From Australimonas brisbanensis (GTDB taxonomy: Bacteria > Chloroflexota > Dehalococcoidia > Lucifugimonadales > Australimonadaceae), in assembly GCA_038147155.1 (NCBI GenBank), contig JAYQTA010000008.1, forward strand, positions 27,814 through 91,813: 64,000 bases of DNA, read 5' to 3'. Numbering within the stretch: the stretch's first letter is position 1; every line of letters starts with the position of its first letter. The position numbers and the translations under genes are program-made. The notes under the pieces are model-generated. The model was not told the origin of the DNA and did no database searches. It saw nothing but the letters and a program-made list of their open reading frames with translations. This document shows, piece after piece, positions 1 to 8,256 of the stretch.

Positions 1-238
1 TGAAGTCCAGGGCGCGCACGTCCACGGAGCGGCGCGCGCAGTAGCCCTTGAGCAGGTCCTGCATCTGGCGCAGCAGCATCTCATCGTCGGCGGTGATGGT
101 CAGCGATTCGCCGTCGCGCTCGATGGCGCACATCGTCCCCTTCAGGTCGAAGCGCGTCTGGCACTCGCGCTGCACGCCGTGGATCGCGTTGTCCAGCTCG
201 GCGGATTCGGTACGGGAGACCACGTCGAACGAGGGCAT
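1..238 (-). CDS. yajQ: YajQ-family cyclic-di-GMP/nucleotide-binding protein, 3' end cut by window edge
   Basis: The protein starts MPSFDVVSRTE, the hallmark N-terminus of the YajQ (DUF520) family. About 79 residues are visible of a family that is usually about 160 long; the rest lies beyond the left edge. Later pieces such as FDLKGTMCAIERDG and DDEMLLRQMQDLL fit the first of the two ferredoxin-like halves. Family members bind cyclic di-GMP or other nucleotides in the cytoplasm and affect gene expression; the exact role here is not visible. A strong ribosome site (AAGGAGG, 7 bases before ATG) fixes the start. Confidence 0.92.
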   Translation of the reverse strand, partial: MPSFDVVSRTESAELDNAIHGVQRECQTRFDLKGTMCAIERDGESLTITADDEMLLRQMQDLLKGYCARRSVDVRALDF

Positions 239-328
239 GGGCACACCTCCTTGTGTCCCCCACAGCCTAGCGCGCCGGAGCGTGGGGTTCAAAAGGGGAT
301 GGGGCTCCCACGGCGGCGCGGGGCGTGG

Positions 329-334
329 TAGTCT
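329..334 (+). promoter_or_regulatory. -10-like element TAGTCT
   Basis: TAGTCT is followed by CGCTCC, about 40 bases before the zinc-ribbon gene. It matches the TANNNT + CGCC pattern seen in front of many genes here. No clear -35 was seen. Confidence 0.35.
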
Positions 335-374
335 CGCTCCAACACCTGCGGGTTCCCCGCACAGGAGGAGCGAG

Positions 375-569
375 ATGGCCGTGCGTCAGAGTGTCGTCAT
401 CGCCTACGCCTGCCCGAGCTGCGGCAAGCAGACCGTGGTCAACCGGGAGGAGGGCCCCAAGCCGTTCCTGGAGTGGGAGAACACCCTGTGGCTGGAGCGC
501 ACCTTCGTGTGCACCTCCTGCAACTGGTCGGCCCCCGTCGCCCATGTGCCCGTGGGCAACAAGGCCTAG
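375..569 (+). CDS. small two-CxxC zinc-ribbon protein
   Basis: This is a 64-residue protein with two CxxC knuckles, CPSCGK near residue 13 and CTSCNW near residue 49, so it most likely folds as a zinc ribbon. The ATG has a strong ribosome site (AGGAGG, 6-7 bases upstream) and a -10-like TAGTCT about 40 bases before it. It stands alone, divergent from yajQ. I do not recognise a characterised family; small proteins of this kind can be RNA-, DNA- or protein-binding. Function unknown. Confidence 0.75.
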   Translation: MAVRQSVVIAYACPSCGKQTVVNREEGPKPFLEWENTLWLERTFVCTSCNWSAPVAHVPVGNKA

Positions 570-667
570 CGCGACGCAGGGGGTGTCCCCCTGACGACTA
601 CGAGAGAGACGAGGGCGGCGCGTATGCGCCGCCCCGCGGGGTGGAAATGCCTCTGCCGGATCCCGCC

Positions 668-1051
668 ATGCGCCCTACCCTCTCCGCCGTTGCCCTCCTG
701 TTCACCCTGGCGCTGGCCGCCTGCGGGAATGGGACGCCCGCGCCCGCTCGGACGGGCACACTGGAGGGGCGCGAGGTCATCGGCCCGCTGTGCCCGGTGG
801 AGCCGTGCACCGGCGCGGCGAACCCCTACGAGGGGCGCTCCCTGGAACTGCGCGGGGCCTACCAGCCCCTGCGGCTGGTGGGGCTGGAGTCGGACGGGCG
901 TTTCAGCGCCAGCGTGCCCGCCGGGCTCTACACCGTGGGGCTGACGGACTGCGGCTTCCTGGGGTGCGGTGTGACGCTGCCCACCCGGGTGGAGGTGCGC
1001 GCCGGTGAGACGGCCACCCTCACCATCCAGATAGACACCGGGATACGCTGA
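668..1051 (+). CDS. secreted lipoprotein with a carboxypeptidase-regulatory-like domain
   Basis: The N-terminus MRPTLSAVALLFTLALAAC is a lipoprotein signal with lipobox LAAC, so the mature protein is probably anchored outside the membrane by Cys19. The rest (about 108 residues) has the pattern of a prealbumin/carboxypeptidase regulatory-like beta fold: GPLCPVEP near the start, then SASVPAGLYTV and VEVRAGETATLTIQI. Two Cys pairs could form disulfides. An in-frame ATG at 647 is an alternative start and adds seven residues; neither start has a good ribosome site. Substrate or partner unknown. Confidence 0.72.
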   Translation: MRPTLSAVALLFTLALAACGNGTPAPARTGTLEGREVIGPLCPVEPCTGAANPYEGRSLELRGAYQPLRLVGLESDGRFSASVPAGLYTVGLTDCGFLGCGVTLPTRVEVRAGETATLTIQIDTGIR

Positions 1052-1055
1052 GGGC

Positions 1056-1077
1056 GCGTGGGCCGTCCGGCCCACGC
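1056..1077 (+). terminator. GC hairpin after the lipoprotein gene
   Basis: GCGTGGGCC and GGCCCACGC form a perfect 9-base stem around a 4-base loop, 5 bases after the lipoprotein stop codon. There is no T-run after it, so it may be a weak terminator or a 3'-end stabilising hairpin. Confidence 0.5.
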
Positions 1078-1096
1078 ATACAACCCTAGAGGGGTG

Positions 1097-1201
1097 CAGG
1101 GGAGAGGTCCCCTCTCCCCGCCGGGGGTAGCGCCGAGAGGCGCGCAGGGGGTGTCCCCCTGCCACTCAACCCGAGAAGGGTGCAGGGGGTGCCCCCCTGC
1201 C
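1097..1201. repeat. dispersed palindromic repeat, short copy
   Basis: Three palindromic blocks (GGGGAGAGGTCCCCTCTCC, CAGGGGGTGTCCCCCTG and GCAGGGGGTGCCCCCCTGC) are separated by the GGTAGCGCCGAGAGGCGCGC segment. The same blocks occur at about 4.0, 6.4-6.7 and 25.6-25.7 kb, and a single CAGGGGGTGTCCCCCTG block lies at 576-594. The copy fills the gap between the convergent lipoprotein and MFS genes. Confidence 0.7.
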
Positions 1202-1202
1202 G

Positions 1203-2537
1203 TCAGAGAGCGGGTGGGGTGTCGGGGTTCCGGGGCGGGCGGGCGATGAGCATCAGCAGCGCGGAGGCGAGGAACGCCACGCCGAAGATCATGAACGCCA
1301 GCTCGTAGGAGCCGGTGACGTCGCGGATGATGCCGGCGGCGATGGGCCCCACGGGGTTGATGAACGCGTTGAACAGGCCCATATAGCCCCGGATGGCCCC
1401 CATGGACCGGCGCCCGAAGTAGTTGGGCACCACTACCCGCTGGGTGACGGTCCACCCGCCCTGGGCCAGACCGAAGGTGAGCCCGAAGGCGATGGCGCCC
1501 GCCAGGGTATTCACGCTGACGATGACCGCCATGCTCGCCAGGTACACCCCCGCCACCAGCATCAGCACGAACCGCACGTGCAGCCGATCCAGCACCCAGC
1601 CCCAGACGAAGGTGGTGAGGGCCGAGGTCATGGCGAAGGTGAAGACGATGAACGCCGAGTCCCGGAACGGCACGCCCAGCTCCCGGAAGTGGGGGACGGC
1701 GTGCAGGTTGGTGGCGGTCTGGGCGAAGTAGATGATGGAGGTGGCCAGCAAAATGAACCAGAAGGCGCTGGTGCGCCGGGCTTGCGCCACGGTCCACGTC
1801 TGCGCGTCCACGGCCGCCTGCTGGGCTGCGAGGCCGCGCGTGGGAGCGGTGGCCTGCTCGCCAGGCTGAGCGCCGTCAGGCAGGAGGCCGTAGTCCTCCG
1901 GGCGGCGGCGGAAGAACAGGAAGGCGGGCACGCTGACCAGCACCAGCACCGCCGCGGCGGAGGCGAAGTAGGCCCCACGCCAGCCCACGGCCAGGATCAG
2001 CGGCACCACGGCCAGCGGCACCAGCGCCTGGCCGAAGCGCAGGCCGAAGCCCGCCAGGGCCGTGGCGCGACCACGCTTGCGCAGGAACCAGTTGGAGATG
2101 GAGAGGGTGGCTCCCAGCTGCACGCCCGCCAGCACCATGCCCCGGCCCGCACCGAAGAAAATCCACATGTGCCAGGGTGCCTGCATCACCGCCAGGCCCA
2201 GCAGCGCACCGGCCACCACCATGCCGGAGATGGTGGTGACGGCCCGTGCGCCGGACCGGTCCATCAGTCGCCCCACCAGGTAGGTGAGGATGGACCCGGC
2301 AAAGGAGCCTGCGGTGAAGGCGGCGGAGACCTCCGCGCTGGACCAGCCGGTATCGTCCTGGATCGGCTTGAACCAGACCGAGAGCACCGGCCCGTACATG
2401 GGCACCGAGGCGAAGGAGACGACGAGGGCCGTCGCGGCGACGGCCCAGCCATAGAAGATGCCCCTGAAGGGCCAGAGCAAACGCGGAGCGGGGGCCTCGT
2501 GGCCCCCACCGTCAGCGTTGTGTGTGTCTCTGGCCAC
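1203..2537 (-). CDS. MFS transporter, oxalate/formate-antiporter or monocarboxylate-like
   Basis: This 444-residue protein has twelve predicted hydrophobic segments and belongs to the major facilitator superfamily. The loop after helix 2 (GRLMDRSGAR) and the Gly-rich helices resemble the oxalate/formate antiporter and monocarboxylate groups, which move small organic acids across the inner membrane; the substrate is not visible. It starts at GTG, 3 bases after the amidohydrolase stop codon, so the two genes are probably co-transcribed and the transporter may supply or export the hydrolase's substrate or product. That link is inference. Confidence 0.85.
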   Translation of the reverse strand: MARDTHNADGGGHEAPAPRLLWPFRGIFYGWAVAATALVVSFASVPMYGPVLSVWFKPIQDDTGWSSAEVSAAFTAGSFAGSILTYLVGRLMDRSGARAVTTISGMVVAGALLGLAVMQAPWHMWIFFGAGRGMVLAGVQLGATLSISNWFLRKRGRATALAGFGLRFGQALVPLAVVPLILAVGWRGAYFASAAAVLVLVSVPAFLFFRRRPEDYGLLPDGAQPGEQATAPTRGLAAQQAAVDAQTWTVAQARRTSAFWFILLATSIIYFAQTATNLHAVPHFRELGVPFRDSAFIVFTFAMTSALTTFVWGWVLDRLHVRFVLMLVAGVYLASMAVIVSVNTLAGAIAFGLTFGLAQGGWTVTQRVVVPNYFGRRSMGAIRGYMGLFNAFINPVGPIAAGIIRDVTGSYELAFMIFGVAFLASALLMLIARPPRNPDTPPAL

Positions 2538-2540
2538 GGA

Positions 2541-3704
2541 CTAGCGACCGATCCCGAAGAACTCCTTGGCGTTCCCACAGATCATCATGTCCACCTCGTT
2601 GGCGGGCACGCCCTTGAAGTTGAAGTCGATGACCCGGTCCGAGTCCGGCCAGTCGGACTCCTGGTGCGGGAAGTCGGAGGCCCACATGAGCCGGTCCACG
2701 CCGATGTGGTGACGCAGCTCAACACCGGAACGGTCCTGCTGGAAGCCCCAGTAGAAGAACTTCTTCAGGTACTCGGAGGGCATGCCGTCCAAGGGCTTGA
2801 AGCCCAGCTCCTTCTCGGCCCAGTGGATGTGGCGGTTGTAGCGCACGTCCGCCATCTCCATGAAGAAGGGCACCCAGCCCAGGTACATCTCCAGGCACCC
2901 GACGCGCAGCTCAGGCATGCGGTCGAACAGGCGCGAGAGCACCAGCTGCACGCAGTTGGTGCCGCCCACGCGGGCAAAGCGCTGCACCTGGAAGGCGAGC
3001 TCGGTCTGCTTGAGCGCCTCGGCGTCGTTGTTGGGGTAGTCCAGCAGGCGCTGGTTCGGGTCGCCGGAGCGGTCCAGCTCCACGTGCAGGCACACCTTGA
3101 TGTCCCGCTCCAGGGAGGCCGCCCAGAACTTGTCATCCTCCGGCTGCGGGCGCCCGCCGCCGTTGGGGAAGGTCGTCAGCACCACGGCCTTGGCGCCCAG
3201 GTCGGCGCAGTGGTTGAGCTCCGCCGTGGCCGCGTCCACGCCCGTGGTGGGGATGGTGCCGATGGGGAAGAGGCGCTCCCGGTCGGCCGAGGCGTAATCC
3301 TCCTGCGTCCAGTCGTTCCAGCCGCGGAAGATGGCGTTCTGCAGCCCCGCGTCCTTCACCTTGGCCCAGTAGCGCGGGCCCACCACCACCGCCGGGAAGA
3401 GCACCTCGGCGTCGGTCTTGTCCTTGTCCTGCTCGGCGAGGCGCTGCTGCGCGGTGCCGGTGCCCGGGGTGGAGTCGTAGGTCTGCCCGTAGGGCTTCCA
3501 CTCATCGCGCCCCTTGCCGCCGTACAGGTCCATGGGGTTCTGACGCGCGGGCATGTCACCGATGACCGTGCCGTCGCCGCCGTCGTCCAACTTCACCGTG
3601 CGGGGAGCCTGGTCGCGGTACTTCTTCTCGATGCGGTGCACCCACCGCTCGTTGGGTACCTCCAGGTGCGAGTCCGCGGAGATGCGCTTGTATTGACGTG
3701 CCAT
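2541..3704 (-). CDS. amidohydrolase-family (Amidohydro_2) metal-dependent hydrolase/decarboxylase
   Basis: The 387-residue TIM-barrel protein begins with the metal-binding ADSHLEV (D-x-H) motif and ends with WASDFPHQESDWPDS, typical of the ACMSD/LigW/gamma-resorcylate decarboxylase-like branch of PF04909. CLHVELDRSG in the middle probably gives a further metal His. Such enzymes hydrolyse or decarboxylate cyclic or aromatic acids; the substrate cannot be read here. The start is ATG at 3704, since GGAGG lies 8 bases upstream; an ATG 15 bases further upstream has no ribosome site. It is upstream of the MFS gene in the same unit. Confidence 0.85.
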   Translation of the reverse strand: MARQYKRISADSHLEVPNERWVHRIEKKYRDQAPRTVKLDDGGDGTVIGDMPARQNPMDLYGGKGRDEWKPYGQTYDSTPGTGTAQQRLAEQDKDKTDAEVLFPAVVVGPRYWAKVKDAGLQNAIFRGWNDWTQEDYASADRERLFPIGTIPTTGVDAATAELNHCADLGAKAVVLTTFPNGGGRPQPEDDKFWAASLERDIKVCLHVELDRSGDPNQRLLDYPNNDAEALKQTELAFQVQRFARVGGTNCVQLVLSRLFDRMPELRVGCLEMYLGWVPFFMEMADVRYNRHIHWAEKELGFKPLDGMPSEYLKKFFYWGFQQDRSGVELRHHIGVDRLMWASDFPHQESDWPDSDRVIDFNFKGVPANEVDMMICGNAKEFFGIGR

Positions 3705-3773
3705 CGGGTCGTCCTCCATGCCTGTTCGTACGGTCGGTGCACAGGGACGTTACCGAACGGCGGGGTGCGCGTC

Positions 3774-4078
3774 AACGCGCGCGAACGCGCGCGTTGCTGT
3801 CCCGCTCACTTCGTTCGTTCGTTACAGGGGACTCCCCTGCGCGTCTGCGGCGCTACCCCGTCTCCGCTCGCTGGGTGCTCGCTCATGGCAGCAGGCGCGT
3901 GGCCAGCACGCATAGAACGGGGCACGCAGTGGGGCGCAGCCCCAAACCCGCTCACCAGCAACGGCGGGGCTAGGGGGGTGCAGTGGGGGAGGGCACCTCC
4001 CCCCTGCCGGGGGTTCGGCGCGCAGCGCGCAGGGGGTGTCCCCCTTCAATCGAGCGAGTACAGCGAGCGGGGAGCGCG
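3774..4078. repeat. dispersed palindromic repeat, long copy
   Basis: This gene-free stretch opens with a perfect 10-base stem at 3774-3795 (AACGCGCGCG, loop AA). It then carries a roughly 280-base element, TACAGGGGACTCCCCTGCG to CAGGGGGTGTCCCCCTTCAA, that is the inverted counterpart of the copy at 6340-6730, including segments such as CGCGTGGCCAGCACGCATA and GGGGCGCAGCCCCAAACCCG. It ends directly at the response-regulator stop codon. No gene was supported inside it. Confidence 0.75.
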
Positions 4079-4723
4079 CTAGCGCGCGGGCACGAACCGG
4101 TAGCCGAAGCCACGCACGGTCTCGAAGCGGCTGCCCCGGCTGGAGCCGCGGTCCAGTTTGCGGCGCAGGTAGCACATGTACACGCGCACGTTCTCCGGAC
4201 CGCCCGCGCCGCCTCCCCAGGCCAGGTCCAACAGGCGCTCCGGAGAGAGCAACATGCCGGGGTGACGCAGAAAGGCAGCCAGCAGGCGGAACTCCTGGGG
4301 TGAGAGATCCACGGGCCGACCGCGCAGCGCAACCTCGTGGCTGGCCAGGTCCACCTCAAGTTCCGCGTCTCTGTACGTGCTGGAGGCGCCACTCGCCGTT
4401 GCGCCTGCGACGCTGGAGCGGCGCAGCACCGCGCCCACCCGGGCCAGCAACTCCTCGCGGGGGATCGGCTTGACCACGTAGTCGTCGGCCCCGGTGTGCA
4501 GGCCACGCACCTTCTCGTGCTCGCCTGCATAGCCGGAGAGCATGATCACCGGGGTCTGGGAGAACTCACGCAGGCGCTGGACGAAGGCCCACCCGTCCAT
4601 GCCGGGCATGCCCACGTCGGTGATGATCAGGTGCGGACGCTGCTCGAACACCATGCGCAGCGCCCCGCCGCCATCGAGGGGCTCGGCGGCATCGCCACCG
4701 ACATGGCGCTGCTGGCTCGCCAC
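4079..4723 (-). CDS. OmpR-type response regulator lacking the start of its receiver domain
   Basis: From residue 30 the receiver domain is clear: LIITDVGMPGMDG carries the phospho-acceptor Asp, MLSGYAG the switch Ser, and VVKPIPREE the conserved Lys. The C-terminal 100 residues form a winged helix ending ETVRGFGYRFVPAR. The first beta strand and the acidic pair of the receiver are missing. The reading frame stays open upstream into the end of orn (…GALVALLGEV…), which resembles receiver helix 1 but offers no strand 1. The GTG at 4723 is used here. No partner kinase is nearby. It may be a damaged gene, or an atypical receiver that cannot be phosphorylated normally. Confidence 0.75.
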   Translation of the reverse strand: MASQQRHVGGDAAEPLDGGGALRMVFEQRPHLIITDVGMPGMDGWAFVQRLREFSQTPVIMLSGYAGEHEKVRGLHTGADDYVVKPIPREELLARVGAVLRRSSVAGATASGASSTYRDAELEVDLASHEVALRGRPVDLSPQEFRLLAAFLRHPGMLLSPERLLDLAWGGGAGGPENVRVYMCYLRRKLDRGSSRGSRFETVRGFGYRFVPAR

Positions 4724-4740
4724 TTCCCCGAGCAGGGCAA

Positions 4741-5313
4741 CTAGCGCCCCGGCCCGTCCAGGGGTGGGGCAGCGAAGACTCGCTGACGGTACCAGCGCAG
4801 CTCCTCGATGCTCTCGCGGATGTCATCCAGCGCCAGGTGTGAGCCCTTCTTGTTCGGCGCCTGGAGCGAGAACGGGTACCAGCGGCGCACCAGTTCCTTC
4901 ACCGACGAGACGTCCACGATGCGGTAGTGCAGGTAGGCGTCGAACGCCGGCATCTCTCTTGCGATGAACAACCGGTCCTGATGCACCGAGTTGCCGCACA
5001 GGGGCGATGCCTTCTCACCCACGTACTCACGAACGAAGTCGAGGGTGCGCCGCTCCGCCTCGGCGATGTCCACCGCACTCTCCCGCACCCGCGCCAGCAG
5101 TCCAGAGGCCTTGTGGGTGCGCAGCGACCACTCGTCGATGCGCGCCAGCTCCTCATCGGTGCGCCGCACCGCCAGCACCGGCCCCTCGGCGATGACGTTC
5201 AGGTGGGCGTCGGTGACGATGGAAGCCACCTCGATGATGACGTGGCGCGCTGGGTCGAGCCCCGTCATCTCCAGGTCCACCCACACCAGCGGGGCGCTGG
5301 ACGGGGGGTTCAT
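4741..5313 (-). CDS. orn: oligoribonuclease
   Basis: This 190-residue DEDDh 3'-5' exonuclease is of normal family length. Exo I is WVDLEMTGLD (two acidic residues), the middle Asp lies in HQDRLFIAREMP, and Exo III is HLALDDIRESIEELRWYR. Orn degrades 2-5 nucleotide RNAs, including pGpG from cyclic di-GMP turnover, in the cytoplasm, which may fit with the YajQ gene nearby. It overlaps the upstream rluB stop by 4 bases (ATGA), so translation is coupled. The truncated response regulator follows 17 bases downstream. Confidence 0.95.
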   Translation of the reverse strand: MNPPSSAPLVWVDLEMTGLDPARHVIIEVASIVTDAHLNVIAEGPVLAVRRTDEELARIDEWSLRTHKASGLLARVRESAVDIAEAERRTLDFVREYVGEKASPLCGNSVHQDRLFIAREMPAFDAYLHYRIVDVSSVKELVRRWYPFSLQAPNKKGSHLALDDIRESIEELRWYRQRVFAAPPLDGPGR

Positions 5314-6317
5314 CGGCCCTCCCCCCGGCGTCGCGGCGCGGGCTTGGAAACCGGCCTGGCCGAGGGCTTCGGTGCGGGCCTCGGGGCCGGAGCGGGCGCT
5401 GCGGATGCGGCCGGGGCGCGCCGTGGCCGCCGTGATGACGGCGCGCCCCCCGCACCCGCGGGGCGCGACCCGGCGGGCTTGCGGGAGGGCCGCCCTGGCT
5501 TCTTGGCGGTGCGCGGGGCCTGCGGGGCGGGCCCGCGCAGTGCGGTCACCTCCGCGTTGGTCAGTTCACGCACCGCGCCCGGCTCCAGGTCCCCCAGGAG
5601 CAGCGTGCCCATGCGCACCCGGGTGAGCAGGCGCACGGTGCGACCCACGGCCTTGAGCATGAGGCGCACCTCTCGCTTGCGCCCCTCGCGCATGACGATG
5701 GCGTAGCGCGGGGTGTGCGCGCCCAGCAGCGGGCGGCCCGCCTCGGTCTCGCTGGTGCGCGCGGGCGGTTCGTCGGGGGCGGGCAGGCGGCGCACCGAGA
5801 CGGCGCGGCCCGTCTCGCCCTCAGGCAGCGGCACCCCCTCCAGCAGCCTGCGCTGCTCGGAGAAGGTGAGCACCCGGTCCAGGGCGACGTGGTACTCCTT
5901 CTCCACCCCATAGCGCGGGTGGGTGAGCCGGTTCACCAGCTCGCCGTCGTTGGTGAGCAGGATGAGCCCGGTGGAGTGCAGGTCCAGCCGTCCCGCGGGC
6001 ACCAGCCCCGGGACGCGCAATCGCTTGGGCACCAGGTCCACCACCGTGCGCCGTCCCCGATCATCCCGCACTGCCGAGAGCACCCAGTCCGGCTTGTTGA
6101 CGGCAAGGTAGACCAGCGCGTGCTCCGGGCCGCCTGCGCCGGCGCCCCCCACCTCCACCACGTCAGGCGGACGCAGGACGGCGGTGATGGCCTCGGCCAC
6201 CTCCCCGTTCACCCGCACCTTTCCCTCCATCACCAGCCGCGCGCAGGCGCGCCGCGAGCCGAAGCCCGCCGCCACCAGGTGCTTGATGAGCGTGCGCGGG
6301 GAGTCGGGGGTGTCCAT
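5310..6317 (-). CDS. rluB: RluB/RsuA-family rRNA pseudouridine synthase with long basic tail
   Basis: An S4 RNA-binding domain (about residues 8-50, GSRRACARLVMEGKVRVNG) is followed by a pseudouridine synthase domain with catalytic Asp in PAGRLDLHSTGLILLTNDG. The fold is complete by about residue 265. The last ~70 residues are a low-complexity Pro/Ala/Arg/Lys tail (PAPRPAPKPSARP and similar), unusual in length and probably RNA- or ribosome-binding. The enzyme isomerises uridine in 23S or 16S rRNA. Its stop overlaps the orn start. Confidence 0.92.
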   Translation of the reverse strand: MDTPDSPRTLIKHLVAAGFGSRRACARLVMEGKVRVNGEVAEAITAVLRPPDVVEVGGAGAGGPEHALVYLAVNKPDWVLSAVRDDRGRRTVVDLVPKRLRVPGLVPAGRLDLHSTGLILLTNDGELVNRLTHPRYGVEKEYHVALDRVLTFSEQRRLLEGVPLPEGETGRAVSVRRLPAPDEPPARTSETEAGRPLLGAHTPRYAIVMREGRKREVRLMLKAVGRTVRLLTRVRMGTLLLGDLEPGAVRELTNAEVTALRGPAPQAPRTAKKPGRPSRKPAGSRPAGAGGAPSSRRPRRAPAASAAPAPAPRPAPKPSARPVSKPAPRRRGEGR

Positions 6318-6339
6318 GCAGCAAGCCTAGCAGTTCCCC

Positions 6340-6730
6340 GCGCCTTTCGGGCGCTCGTCTGAAGGGGGACAGCCCCTGGGCGTCCTGCGGACGCATAACC
6401 CGTTCCCCGCTCGCTGCGCTCGCTCGATTGAAGGGGGACACCCTGGCGCTGCGCGCCGAACCCCCGGCGGCCCCGAAGGCCTACGATGAAACGCTTCCTT
6501 CCGGGGCCCTTCGGCCCCGCCCCCGGCCCCACTGCACCCCCCTAGCCCGGACAACCGTTGCTGGGGAGCGGGTTTGGGGCTGCGCCCCACTCCCCATCGC
6601 GAAGTATGCGTGCTGGCCACGCGCCTGCTTCCATGAGCGAGCGCCGAGCGAGCGGAGACGGGGTAGCCCCCGGAGGGGGCGCAGGGGAGCCCCCTGTAAC
6701 GAGCGAGCACAGCGAGCGGGGCGCGCCCCT
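6340..6730. repeat. dispersed palindromic repeat, longest copy
   Basis: This gene-free 470-base gap holds an inverted, nearly full-length copy of the element at 3796-4078. The parts are GAAGGGGGACACCCTGGCGC, then CGGGGCCCTTCGGCCCCG, then GGTTTGGGGCTGCGCCCC, then CGAGCGGAGACGGGGTAGC, then GCAGGGGAGCCCCCTG and ACGAGCGAGCACAGCGAGCG. Nearly all parts are palindromic or GAGCG-rich. No conserved coding frame was found in it. Confidence 0.75.
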
Positions 6731-6732
6731 GC

Positions 6733-6738
6733 TAGAAT
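6733..6738 (+). promoter_or_regulatory. -10 element TAGAAT
   Basis: GC-TAGAAT-CGCCCC lies 48 bases before the next start codon and is identical, over 14 bases, to the element in front of aroA. No -35 match was seen. Confidence 0.5.
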
Positions 6739-6786
6739 CGCCCCAGGGCGTCCCGCGCCCCTCACCCCCTTCACGGAGCAACGCCC

Positions 6787-7566
6787 ATGGGAGTACTGCT
6801 GGATAGGCTGGACCGCGCGAGCAAGGGCGCCGCGAGGCCCCTGGGCTTCGGGAGCGCGGCGCGCGAGGAGCAGGTGGCCCCCGTCCTGCTGCTGGGCGTG
6901 GTGGACGCGGGCGACGAGGCCGCCGCCTCCCTCGCTACCGAGGCCAGGGTGGACGCGGTGCTGGTGCGGGCCGAGGGCGCCACGAAGGCTGACCTGGCCA
7001 AGACCCACAAGGCGCTGGGCGGGCTGGTGCACGGGCTGTGGCGCGAACAGGCCACGGCCGATGGCCCCCAGGGTGACTTCCAGGTCTTCTCGTCCGAGGA
7101 GACGCCCATGGCGGCCCTGGGCGGCGAGGAGCGCACCAACGTCATGTTGGTAAGCCCCGAGGTGCCCGACGAGCTGCTGCGCACCCTCGACCTGCTGCCG
7201 GTGGACGCGTTCCTGGTCTCCCTCACCGACGTGGACGCGCTGAACGTGCGTCAGCTGATGCGGCTGGGGCGCGTGCGTGGGGTCACCTCCCGCTGGCTCT
7301 TCGCCGAGCTCGCAGCCCTCCCCTCCAAGGAGGAGCTGGAGCAGTTGCGCGAGGTGGGCATCGCCGCCGTGGCAGTTGCCATGAAGGGGCAGACCGCCGA
7401 GTCGCTGGCCGCCGCGCGCAAGGTGCTGGCCGAGCTGCCGCGCGAGCAGCCGGAGCGCACCAAGGGCCGCAACGTCGCCACCGTGCCGCAGGTCTCCGGC
7501 GCGCTGCCGGGCGGACGCCCCGCCCCGGAGCCCGAGCCGGACGACGACGACTACGACGACGAGTAG
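6787..7566 (+). CDS. conserved hypothetical protein with acidic tail
   Basis: This 259-residue cytoplasmic protein has no signal peptide. It has alternating hydrophobic strands (VAPVLLLGVVD, VDAVLVRAEG, VDAFLVSLTDVD) that suggest a TIM-barrel or Rossmann-like alpha/beta core, and it ends in a low-complexity acidic tail (EPEPDDDDYDDE). I do not recognise a characterised family. It lies 3 bases before the site-2 protease gene on the same strand, so the two are probably one transcript; the pairing suggests a membrane-proteolysis context but proves nothing. Confidence 0.75.
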   Translation: MGVLLDRLDRASKGAARPLGFGSAAREEQVAPVLLLGVVDAGDEAAASLATEARVDAVLVRAEGATKADLAKTHKALGGLVHGLWREQATADGPQGDFQVFSSEETPMAALGGEERTNVMLVSPEVPDELLRTLDLLPVDAFLVSLTDVDALNVRQLMRLGRVRGVTSRWLFAELAALPSKEELEQLREVGIAAVAVAMKGQTAESLAAARKVLAELPREQPERTKGRNVATVPQVSGALPGGRPAPEPEPDDDDYDDE

Positions 7567-7569
7567 CCC

Positions 7570-8256
7570 ATGCTGCTGAGCGGTCTCGACCTGCTGCTGG
7601 ACAGCCCGTTCATCGGGTTCGCCCTGCTGTTCGCGGTGGCCGTGAGCATGGTGGCGGCCATCACCGTCCATGAGGCCGCCCACGCCCTGGCCGCCACGGC
7701 CCAGGGCGACCCCACGGCCTCACGCCTGGGCCGCCTGACGCTCAACCCCCTGGCCCACCTGGACCCGGCGGGCACGCTGCTGCTGCTGGTGGCGGGCTTC
7801 GGGTGGGGCAGGCCCGTGCCCGTGGACATCCGCCGCCTGCGCTCCGGACGGGCGGGCTTCGCGCTGGTCTCGGCGGCATGCCCCGCGGCCAACCTGCTCA
7901 CCGCCGCGCTGCTGGGCGTGGCCTTCCAGGCGGGGCTGCTGGACGCTGATGCGGTGACGGCGGCGGGGCTGCGGGCCATGCGACCGGATGCGTGGGCGGG
8001 GCTGGTGGGCCTCTACGCCGTGCAGCTGAGCCTGGTGCTGGCCGCCTTCAACCTGCTGCCCGTCCCGCCCCTGGACGGCGGGCACATCCTCATGGGCCTG
8101 GCTCCTCGGCGCTGGCTGCCCGCGCTGGCGACCCTGGCGAAGTGGGGGCCCATCGCCTTCATCGTCCTGGTGGGCGTGAGCATCGCGGGTCTGGCCGACC
8201 CGCTGGGGGTGCTCTTCGGCCCGGTATTGGCGTTGGCGAACGCCCTGACGGGCTAG
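7570..8256 (+). CDS. site-2-protease-like M50 family membrane metalloprotease
   Basis: This 228-residue integral membrane protein has the zinc-protease motif HEAAH (H-E-x-x-H, about residue 36) in a transmembrane helix and the third ligand motif NLLPVPPLDGG near residue 160. There is no PDZ or CBS domain, so it belongs to the compact group of M50 proteases common in bacteria. It would cleave substrates inside the membrane; the substrate is unknown. It starts 3 bases after the preceding stop codon. Confidence 0.9.
   Translation: MLLSGLDLLLDSPFIGFALLFAVAVSMVAAITVHEAAHALAATAQGDPTASRLGRLTLNPLAHLDPAGTLLLLVAGFGWGRPVPVDIRRLRSGRAGFALVSAACPAANLLTAALLGVAFQAGLLDADAVTAAGLRAMRPDAWAGLVGLYAVQLSLVLAAFNLLPVPPLDGGHILMGLAPRRWLPALATLAKWGPIAFIVLVGVSIAGLADPLGVLFGPVLALANALTG

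Noticed and set aside
1578..4082. Open frame of 834 codons on the plus strand
   Set aside because: It is antisense to the MFS and amidohydrolase genes, which have clear family motifs and ribosome sites. Its product is His/Gly/Ala/Val-rich without domain signs, as expected from a GC-rich antisense frame.
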